Assembly (NCBI GenBank): GCA_029260795.1
Contig: JAJDCO010000042.1
Location: 62,001 to 126,000 of the forward strand
DNA from: Planctomycetota bacterium
GTDB taxonomy: Bacteria; Planctomycetota; OFTM77
Length of the DNA stretch: 64,000 nucleotides
Reading direction: 5' to 3'
Shown here: positions 36,531-45,800 of the stretch, piece after piece
Layout of the letters: each line of letters begins with the position of its first letter
Position numbering within the stretch: position 1 is the stretch's first letter
Translations under genes and position numbers: made by a program
The notes under the pieces: generated by a model
What the model was told of the DNA's origin: nothing
What the model saw: only the letters and a program-made list of their open reading frames with translations
Databases searched by the model: none

Positions 36531-37541
36531 TCAGGCGACACAGAGAAAATCGCTCGTTTCGACGAAGCCCTCGCCCGCGAGACGAGCTCGAATCTCTGCC
36601 CGCGCGCCACGAGAGCCGACGGCCGCCAGGAGAGGGTGTCCTTTCCATTCGGACAGGTCGTCCGGAGAGAGGATCGGCGCGCCCTTGAGCTCTCGACCGA
36701 TCTTGCGGGGATCGATGTCGATGAAGGCTGCCACCTTCAATCCTTCACGCAGCAGGTGCTTGGCGAGACGCCGGCCCATCATGCCCGCTCCCCAGATCAC
36801 CAGCGGCGGACGCTCGAGGAGCGGACCGCGGGCGAGATGGTGAGCCTTGCAGCGCAGGAAGCTCTCGACCGAGTACCGAGCATCCTGTCGTGAGAGGCGC
36901 TCTTCGTGATCCCGCCACAGATGCAAGAGCCTCGGCACCTTGCCGAAGCGCGCGCCCGACCGCCACAGGCGCAGCCACAGATCATAGTCCTCTGGCCAGC
37001 CCTGATCACGATAGCCTCCGACGTGCTCGACCGGCCCCCGCCGCATCATGACCGACGGATGGGCGAGGGGACTCTCGATGAAGATCTCTCGGGCGATGTC
37101 GGCGTGGTCGACGAGCCCGTTCAGCCAGTCCTCGTAGATCCGATAGCCCTCGCGAACATTCCGGGCCGGAACGCTGTGCACCAAGCAGCTCACCACATCG
37201 AGCTCGGAGCGGCCCGAGAGCAGGCGCCACTGAAGCTCCAGGCGCCGCCTCAATGCGACATCGTCCGCATCCAAGCGCGCGATCACGGGTGCTCGGCAGG
37301 CCTGCCAACCCACTTGCAGAGCTGTCACGATTCCGGTGCCCGGACCGTCGACGATTCGCACACGACCGTCTCGGCGCCGCCAGCGCTCCAAGATCTCTCG
37401 CGTCCCGTCCGTCGAAGCGTCATCGACCGCGATCACCTCGAAGTCCGAGAACGTCTGCCGGCTGAGGCTCCGCAGACAAGACGTCAAAGTACGCTCCGAG
37501 TCTCGGATGGGAAGTAGGACCGAAACCTTGGGACCGATCAC
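36531..37541 (-). CDS. GT2 glycosyltransferase with C-terminal Rossmann-like domain
   Basis: 336 residues from a GTG at 37541 that overlaps the NRDE gene stop by 4 bases (GTGA). The GT-A fold of family GT2 covers about 1-230: KVSVLLPIRDSERTL, VDDASTDGT, the DXD metal site in RLDADD, and the acceptor-side GWPEDYDLWLRLW (ED..LW pattern). It would transfer a sugar from a nucleotide donor to a glycan or lipid. The last 100 residues look like a small nucleotide-binding fold (VIWGAGMMGRRLAKHL, FIDIDPRKIG), an unusual addition to a GT2 enzyme. Confidence 0.86.
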   Translation of the reverse strand: MIGPKVSVLLPIRDSERTLTSCLRSLSRQTFSDFEVIAVDDASTDGTREILERWRRRDGRVRIVDGPGTGIVTALQVGWQACRAPVIARLDADDVALRRRLELQWRLLSGRSELDVVSCLVHSVPARNVREGYRIYEDWLNGLVDHADIAREIFIESPLAHPSVMMRRGPVEHVGGYRDQGWPEDYDLWLRLWRSGARFGKVPRLLHLWRDHEERLSRQDARYSVESFLRCKAHHLARGPLLERPPLVIWGAGMMGRRLAKHLLREGLKVAAFIDIDPRKIGRELKGAPILSPDDLSEWKGHPLLAAVGSRGARAEIRARLAGEGFVETSDFLCVA

Positions 37542-38263
37542 GAATCGTCTCCCAATGCCAGGCTGGGGCAAGGCTCGAAGCGTCCTTGGCAGGGAGGCCC
37601 GCTGCAGAACTCGAGGCGCGGCGAGGCACCCAGCGTCAACAAGGCAGAGGAGAGCGTTCCGTAGTGCTCGCCGTGCTTGCAGATCGCGTAGTCCGTCTCG
37701 TCCCACGAACGATGGTCGCGAAGAAGATCGACGATCACCGTGGGCAGCGACTCGGGGTCTCGATCGAGGGAGTCCTGAACCCGGACCCGCACCGGCGCGA
37801 GCAGCTCGGCGTCGAGGTCATGGCGGTTGGTCAGGACATGGGGACCCGGCGTCACGGTCGTTCGCTCGTCGCAGTCACCATGATGATGAACGAACGCCTC
37901 CCGGCGATCGGCGACGAGCAGATGGAAGCCGGCGAAGGGCGCCTCTCGGAGTCGCCGATCGAGCTCGAGGGCCGCTGTGCGCCCGTCCGGCAGGCCGAGC
38001 AGCGAGCGTACCAGATCACCTCGGGACGGCGAGTCGGGCTGTGGCTCCGGGCCGCGTCCGTTCGTGATGGCGACGCAGAGGCCACGGGCATTGAAGCCGA
38101 GCCAAGTGCCGCCGGCGCCCTCGTCCCGGGGCGCCAGATACGGTACCGAGCCCGCCTGCCAGCGAGGCGGCGACCAGGGTCGCGCGCGGAGCTCGTCCCG
38201 ATTCGCGCCCAGCCACAAAGGCACGTCGCGATCCGGCTGCCATACGAAGATCAGGACACACAT
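37538..38263 (-). CDS. NRDE/TANGO2-family protein
   Basis: 241 residues from the ATG at 38263 (MCVLIFVW). The N-terminal Cys at position 2 and the family motif GANRDEL are present, followed by GGTWLGFNARGLCVAITNG. TANGO2-type proteins resemble Ntn-type hydrolases and have been linked to heme handling and lipid metabolism; the biochemical role in bacteria is not settled. The gene overlaps the GT2 start (GTGA) and is divergent from the second GDH. The same frame stays open far upstream, but that part is antisense to the GDH and has no ribosome site. Confidence 0.86.
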   Translation of the reverse strand: MCVLIFVWQPDRDVPLWLGANRDELRARPWSPPRWQAGSVPYLAPRDEGAGGTWLGFNARGLCVAITNGRGPEPQPDSPSRGDLVRSLLGLPDGRTAALELDRRLREAPFAGFHLLVADRREAFVHHHGDCDERTTVTPGPHVLTNRHDLDAELLAPVRVRVQDSLDRDPESLPTVIVDLLRDHRSWDETDYAICKHGEHYGTLSSALLTLGASPRLEFCSGPPCQGRFEPCPSLALGDDS

Positions 38264-38473
38264 CACTCGAGGGATCGCAACGATACCGGAGTCGATCACG
38301 CGCTGCCCGCCAAGCCCTGGGTGTCGGGCGCTCACTTCACTCCAGGCGCGGCGAGGATTAGACTCTATCATCCTCGCAGCGAGATCACATCGATCGACTG
38401 AGAGGCCCGGCATCGCAGCACTTTGGGCCGACCATCGAATCACTCGGCTCGTGAATCCTCTTGGAGTCCTCGC

Positions 38474-39769
38474 ATGTCGTCTCCTCCTGTCTCCTTCGAG
38501 AGGCCGGCGTCCGAGTCTCGCCCGGGCGAGTACAACGCCTGGCACATGGCGTTGGCTCAGCTCGATGCCGTGGCCGAGCGCATCCACCTCGATCCCGACA
38601 TGCACGCGATCTTGGCGCGCCCCCGACGCGAGCTGATGGTCGCCTGCCCCATTCGTCGTGATCGCGGTCACATCGAGGTGTTCACCGGGATACGGGTTCA
38701 ACACAGCCAAGGCCTCGGCCCGACCAAAGGCGGTATCCGATACCACCCGAACGTCACGCTGGACGAGGTGCGGGCCCTCGCGATGTGGATGACCTGGAAG
38801 TGCGCCGTGATGGGTCTTCCCTATGGCGGCGCCAAGGGCGGTGTGATCTGTGATCCGAAGACGATGTCGATGCGCGAGATCGAGGCGCTGACGCGGCGCT
38901 TCGCCTCGGAGCTGGTGGCCGTCATCGGCGAAGACATCGACATTCCGGCTCCCGACGTGAACACGAACGCGCAGACCATGGCCTGGATCATGGACACTAT
39001 CTCCATGACGAAGGGCCACGCCTCTCCGGCCGTGGTCACCGGAAAGCCCGTCGAGCTGGGCGGCTCGCTGGGGCGGCGCGAGGCCACGGCACGCGGCTGT
39101 GTCTTCGCGATCGAGAACATCGCACCGAGAATCGGTGTCGACCTGAGTCGAGCTCGCTGTGTGATTCAAGGGTTCGGCAACGCCGGATCGGTCGCGCACC
39201 AGCTCATCGAAGGACTCGGCGTCCGCGTCGTCGGCGTGAGCGACTCTCAGGGCGCCATCTATTCGAGCCGCGGTCTCTCGTTTCAACGAGTCTTCGAGCA
39301 CAAGACCCAGACCGGCAGCGTCGTCGGTTGTGCCGAGTCCGAGACGATCACGCCCGAGGACCTCCTCGGACTCGACACCGAAGTTCTCATTCCGGCCGCG
39401 CTCGAGAATCAGATCCATGCCGGAAACGCGAGAAGCATCCGCGCCCGCATCATCGCCGAAGCGGCGAATGGCCCGACGACTCCCGAAGCCGATGCGATCC
39501 TCGACGAAGCCGGAACGATCATCATTCCCGACATCGTCGCCAATGCGGGCGGTGTCACCGTCTCGTACTTCGAGTGGGTGCAGTCCCTCCAATCGTTCTT
39601 CTGGGAAGAGGAACAGGTCAACTCACGACTGCGACGCATCATGGACAAGACGGTCGACCGCATGTGGGAGACGCACCTCGAGGAAGGCTGCAATCTCCGC
39701 ATGGCCGCTTACATCCTGGCGCTGACTCGCGTCGCCACCGCCTACCGGATGCGCGGCCTGTTCCCCTGA
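38474..39769 (+). CDS. glutamate dehydrogenase (second copy)
   Basis: 431 residues from the ATG at 38474, with GGAG eight bases upstream. It shares the full GDH layout with 32683-33957: [67 protein letters not shown]. The two copies differ clearly over their whole length, so this is not a recent duplication. One may be NAD- and the other NADP-preferring, or they may form mixed hexamers. It converges with the A2M-like gene (72-base gap). Confidence 0.93.
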   Translation: MSSPPVSFERPASESRPGEYNAWHMALAQLDAVAERIHLDPDMHAILARPRRELMVACPIRRDRGHIEVFTGIRVQHSQGLGPTKGGIRYHPNVTLDEVRALAMWMTWKCAVMGLPYGGAKGGVICDPKTMSMREIEALTRRFASELVAVIGEDIDIPAPDVNTNAQTMAWIMDTISMTKGHASPAVVTGKPVELGGSLGRREATARGCVFAIENIAPRIGVDLSRARCVIQGFGNAGSVAHQLIEGLGVRVVGVSDSQGAIYSSRGLSFQRVFEHKTQTGSVVGCAESETITPEDLLGLDTEVLIPAALENQIHAGNARSIRARIIAEAANGPTTPEADAILDEAGTIIIPDIVANAGGVTVSYFEWVQSLQSFFWEEEQVNSRLRRIMDKTVDRMWETHLEEGCNLRMAAYILALTRVATAYRMRGLFP

Positions 39770-39841
39770 GGAGCGGTTGAACGCTCGAGCGACCCACGAC
39801 AGGGTTGAAACCTCGGGCTCCTCTCTCTTCGAGCCGGCGAG

Positions 39842-42800
39842 CTACTTCGCTTGCCGGACTTGGATGCCTGCGCGCTCCTTGTTCATCTCTTGCTGAAGTC
39901 GCTGACGGCGGATCTCTTGCCGGCGGTCGTTCTCGCGGAAGATGTTTCGGAAGTAACCGGGGATCCCCTCGACCTCCTGGCCGGGCGAGTCTCGGCTGTC
40001 CCTTCGATTCCGGACCGCTGCCCCCAAGGCGATCGCACCACGGTGGAATGCGTACCGGTTCTCGGCCGCACGCGCGATGACCGTCGCTTGGCCCGCGATA
40101 GCATCGGCAACGAACACGCCTCGGAGGTCCGTGCGTCCTCCTTCGAACGTGTGATTGCTCGAGCCGATGACCTTCACCTCGACGCCACTCTGGTAGCGAC
40201 CACTCGCTCGATCTTGCACGACGACGCGCACTCGCCCCGAAACCGGATCCTCGTCGACCTCGAGCTTCAGCGGGCTGACCAGCACTAGCCCGGAGGTATG
40301 GCGATCTCCCGAGCGAGCGATCACCAGGTAAGCGCCGGCTTCCTCGAGCTCGAGCGGGACCCGAGTCTCCTGTGTGACGAAGTCCTGTCCTGTCCCGAGG
40401 GTCACCTCCCGACGGAAGGTCGGCTGGATGCCGGCCAGATTGACGGAGGTCACCGAGCGGAGACTCTTCTCGCGGAGCGTCAGGGTCATCAGGTCGACCG
40501 GGTAGGCGAGAAGCTCGACGCTCTTCAGGTTGCGATGCCGAAGCTCCAACGCCAGCGAGTCCCCGGGCGCCGCCGTCGTGACCTCGGCCAAGTCGAGGCG
40601 CTGCTCGCGGAAGTAGGCGATCGCTTCGCGGGCATCGGAGAACTCCTCCTTCACCTGCTCGTAGTACCGGATCGCTTCGGTCGGCTTCTGCTGAGCGTGA
40701 TGAATCTGCCCCAAGATGTAGAGTGCGAGGCTTCGATTCTCCGAAGGTTGCTCTCGACCGTCGTCCCCCATCGCCGTGGACTCGGCGACGCGACCGGCGA
40801 GCTGGATCGCTCGGTCGAGGTGACCCGCCGACCACTCCGCAACCGCCTGAGCGTACAAGAAGTGATCTTGGAAGCGGTCCTGCTGGACACGTTGGCCGAG
40901 ACGCTCGGCCAGCTCGGCAGCCGTTTCGAAGTCGCGCATCGCGAGGTAGGTGCTCACGAGACTGAGGCCCGCCTCGTCGGCGAGAGGATCCCCCGAGTAC
41001 AAGGCGAGAAACCGCGAGAGGACGCGCACGGTCTCGAGGAGCAGGAGCGGACCATCAACACCGAGGCTTCGAAGACGCTCGTCCTGGCTGGCGGTAGCAA
41101 CACGCGCGCTGAGCTGGTCCGAGAGCGTCAGGTATGCCTGCACCACTTCGGGCGTATCTGGGAACTCCAGCCACAAGCTTCGCAGGGCTTCGACCGAAGC
41201 GACGAACTCGCCTTGCTCTGAGAGAACTCCCGGGACCTTGAGATCGCGACCGAACGTCTCGACGATCGCGGCCCGGAACACGAGCGAAGCGCGCTCGAAC
41301 TCCTCCATCTGGCGATAGGCATCTCCGACCGCGAGGACCTGATCGAAGGGAATCGTCAGCTCAGGATAGCGCTCCTTCAGGACTTCGAAGGTCTCGACGA
41401 CCTGCTCGGCATCGCGACGGGCGACACTGATGAAGAACATCTGACGAACCACCTCGCGCAAGACGTCCGCACGTAATGACTCTCGCCACACGGTCAGCAG
41501 AGGCAAGAGATGATCGTGCGCTGAGTCGAAGTCGCCCTGGGTGAAGGCAGCGGAGCCAAGCGCGAAACGCTCGTCGGGCGTCGCTCGATAGGCGTCGGCG
41601 CTCGTCGCTCCGCGGGCGAGGACCCTCCGGTCCTTCATCACACGGGCCGCTCGCCGACTCGGTTCATAGGCACTGCTCGCCACGACCGGGAGCGAGCGGT
41701 AGCGACCGGTCACCGAGCCCACGACCTCGAACTCCAGTCGGGTCGCAACCCGGCTCGGTGGCACGTAGAACCGCAGTGCTCCGAGACCCGGCTCCCAGCT
41801 CACGCCCGCGCGATCGCAGGCCTCTTCCACCGAGCCCTCGAGCCAGGTCATTCCCGCCGGCAGGGGAACGTCGATCACGACGTAGTCTCCCGACTCGACC
41901 TGTTCGCGCGGGTCCACTCGGCGGACGAGCTCGATCTCGCAACGCGCCGTCTCACCGGTCGGCAGCTGAGTCACCTCGTTCTCCCACCGCTCGCCCGGCT
42001 CCGACAGGATCGAGAATCCGGTGTCGACGCTCCGGCCTCCGACTCGAGGGGCAGCCGCCAACAGGGTCGCGCTACGAATCGAGAACTGCTCGCACTCGAC
42101 ATCGACCACGTCGTCCGACAACCCGGTCAGCACGGCCGCGAAGCTCAGGTCGCCGCGGCCTGCTGAGCGCAAGGTGAGCGTCACCGATCCGGAACCCAGC
42201 TCGTCGCCTTCCCAAGCCCGTTGGAATCGTGCACGAGCTCGTGACAGGTGCACGCTCTCGACCACCTGATCGCCGATCAAGATCTCGACACGGGCCTCGG
42301 TCACGGCCAACGGCTGCCCGGCGGCGTGGGCCGAGAGCGCGGCGAGCGCAAGCCCCTTTCCCTTGCCCGAGGGCCAGGGCCGACTCGCGTGCAAGCTCTC
42401 GACGGCTCTTGGAATGGCGGATCCCCCGGCTTCGGCTCGCTCCAGCGCCAGAAGCGCCAGGGCCGTCATCTCCACGGGCCGACGCGTCCAAGCGTCGTTC
42501 TGCTCGAGTGGCCACGGACAGCGTCTTCGATCCTCGGAGAGCTCTTCGCTCGCCCGAGCGGTGAGCAGGGACGCCAGCTCGCGAGCCATGGAGCTGCGCT
42601 CGAGGTCGACCAAGGCGAGCATGGTGTAGGCGAGTGCGGCCGGGGACAGGTCCATGCGTTGACGATGCAGGCGGTTCGCGGCGCTGAAGTCGCCTCGGCC
42701 ATGCCGGGTGAGCGCGGCGAGGAGGAGGGCCTTCCGATCGGGATCGCCACTCGCCACCTGGCTGAACTGCTCCGTGACGTAGGCGAGGGCTCGAGCGACG

Positions 42801-45800
42801 CTATCGGGAGGAATCTCGAAGGCCGCGCGCTGTGCTTCGCCAAGGGCCCACAACGCCAAGGCCGAGGTCGCGGGGTCTGGCGTCACACTCGTGCCATGCC
42901 AGGCCCAGCCGCCGGCCGATGTCTGCGAAGCGACGAGCCGAGCGACCAGCGCCTCGGCGCGCTCTCGCAAGTCACGACGCACGGCGATGGAGGCCTGGTC
43001 GATCCGCTCGAGATAGGTGATCACGCTGCACAGGCCGATCAGCTCCCCTGAGACGTCCGCTTGCGTACCGAGGATCGAGCGTCCGAGACGCATGCCCCAG
43101 GATCCGAGCGCTTCGGTGATCAGCAGCTCTTCGGTGCCGATGCCAAGCTCGAGCTCCAAGCGACGTCCGCGCACGCGCGGCGAGCCCAGGTCGAGCTCGA
43201 CCCGAGCCTCGCCACCGGTCAGTCGCCCGCTGCGCGAGTCGGCGACCGGAAGACCGTAGGCTTGAACGGGCACCGTCAACAGGAGCCGATCGCCCCGCTC
43301 CGCTCCAGCGAGCTCGCCCTGGGCCTCGACGTCGATCTTTACTGCGTCGGTCAACGGAATCGGATCCGTGCTCGCCAGGAGGAACTCGTGGATTCCCGCA
43401 CCTTCGAGGCGAACCGTGCGCGATTGCACCGAGCCGCCTTCGGCATGGCCCAGCCGCAGCTTGAGCTCGATGTCACCCGACGCCTCGATCGCGCTATGCA
43501 CTCTCACGAGGAGCTCGGGACGATCGCCCTCGATCAGCCGGGCTGGCCGTTGGACCTCGAGGAAGAAGTCCTGACGCGTGATGACCTCAGCCTGCGTCTG
43601 ACCGACCAGGGACTCGGTCGTCACACCGCGACACTGGAGACGCCAGCGAGTCGCTTGGTCGGGCATCGTGAATCGCACGGTTGCTCGGCCCCGATCATCG
43701 GTCGCGACGGCCGGGGACCAGAAGGCCGTTTCCCGCAGGTCCGCTCGCGGTTGTTGATCTCGACGGACTCGCCGGCCACCCGCGCGACCGCCGAACTTGC
43801 CGCCGGCGCCGCCACCCAATCCGATCATGTCGTTGAAGTCTTCGGCCTCGAATCTCTCGTCATCGGCACTGAGACGATCGAATGCGAATGCTCGTCCCGC
43901 GACCGACTGGGCGTTCTTCCGGGCAGCCAGACCGCCGAGGTCGCGCGCCTTGTCTTGAATGGCCTCGAGCTTCTTCAACGCCTTCGACTCGGCCTCGACT
44001 CGGCGCTCCTCGGCCAGGACCTCCTCCGAGATCGTGCGAGTGACCCCTTGATAAGCGAACGTGCAGGTGGCGATCGTTCGGAAGCTCGCCGCTCGCTGCG
44101 CTCCACTCTGGAAGAACGTGAGGATGTCGGGCGTGCGGTCCGGATGCACCGCGAGCACCGCCGCGTCGATGACGCCGATCGCGAGCTCCGCGCGCACCGG
44201 CCGCCCGAGCTGATCGCGAGCGATCAGGTCGACCTCCAGCTCTTCACCCGGTGCCAAGACGCTCTTTCGGGGACTGATGGTGACGTCGAGCTTCCGTGCG
44301 ACATGGAAGTCGGCGCTGGTTTCGAAGAACGCATCGTCCCCCATCAGAGCCGCGGCGAGGACGAAGTTCGGGAAGTGCTGGTGGTCGATGTCGAAGCTCA
44401 GCTCGTTGGAGCCTACCTCGAGTCGAACCAAGCGATGCTCGAAGATGCGGTCGCCCTCGAAGGTCACGAGCGCCAAGCCTGGACCGGCGCGATTGTGGAG
44501 AACCAAGCGATGCCGCTCTCCGACGCGGAGCTGCTGGGTCTCGCTCAGCCATCTCAGCTTGATCTCATCCTCGGCGCCCGAGATCGTCACTAGCCGCTCT
44601 GCCGAGATCGGCTGTCGGAAACGATCTTGGCCTTCGACCCGGAGCGTGTAGGAGCCGCCCTTCTCGACCTGGATGTTCCGCCGAGCGTGGCCTGTGTCGT
44701 CGGTGCTCACCGCGTGGCTTCCGACCTCGACCTCTGCCCAGGTGTCGCCGCGCGATTCGCGGCGCAGCACCCGCAGTCGCAGGTTCTGTGCGACTGGTGA
44801 GCCGTCAGGCGCTCGTGTCTCGACAGCCACGTCGAACGATTCGCCTTCGAGATACACGTCCCGCGAGGTCGCGACGGTCGCACCGAATCCCGTCGTCGAG
44901 AGGAAGACACTCTCCTGGGTCGACACGCCTTCACCCAGGAGCTCGGCCACGAAGGTCAGGCTTCCTGAGGACGGTCGCGCGGTGGTGTCGAACTCGAGTC
45001 GCGCACGGCCGGAATCATCGGTCCGAAAGCTCTCTTCGCGTCCATCGGGCCAGCGAACCTTGACCGATCCTCCTCGAATGGGCTCGCCGTAGTACGTGCG
45101 CGCCGTAACCGTTCCCGTCACCGTCTCGCCGCGGTAGTAGACCACTCGCTCGAGATCGAGCGAGAGCTCGATCTTCTGCAGCTGATACTCACGCACCTCG
45201 AAGCTGCCTGCGAAGACCGGCCCGGTCGCGGCTTGGCAGCGGATGATGTAACGACCGACTGGCGCATAGCGATCGAGGGCGAGCTCGGTGGCGAGCGTCC
45301 CATACTCGCTCAACGGCAAGGATCGCTTTGCGAGCGGGCGTCCCGCGCTGTCGAGAACCTCGAGCCAGTAGGCACGGCCGGCCTTGAAGTCATAGGAGCC
45401 CTGGACGACCTCTCGCAGCACGCCGCGGATTCCGACGATCTGCCCAGGCCGGTAGACCGGCCGATCGGTCGTGAGATAGCCGCGGGGCTCGAGGCTCTTG
45501 GCGAGGTTCAAGCCGCCGAGTGATAGCGCGTTGGAGGCGATGCCGAGATCCGAGACGGCGAAGACACGCACCTCATCGGCTCGCTCCAGGCCGGGATGAC
45601 GAAAGCGAAAGATCCCCTCGGCGTCGGTCGTGCCTTCGAACATCCCACCTTCGCCTTCCTCCAGCGCCCCCTCGGGCAAGCTGACCAGAACGCGCACGCC
45701 GGAGGCCGGCGCGATCTGCCGCATGTGCTCGGCGAAGACGAAGAGCTCATGACGAGAGCTCTTGATGATCAGATCGAGATCCGAACGCACGACGAGGGTC

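Noticed and set aside
38264..39592. Upstream extension of the NRDE gene frame to about 680 residues
   Set aside because: The extra part is antisense to the second GDH, and the NRDE family starts at MCVLIF (38263).
43800..44000. Thioester motif in the A2M-like protein
   Set aside because: I looked for C-[GATS]-EQ before the toroid and found only GELIGLCSVI, which lacks the required Glu-Gln after Cys.
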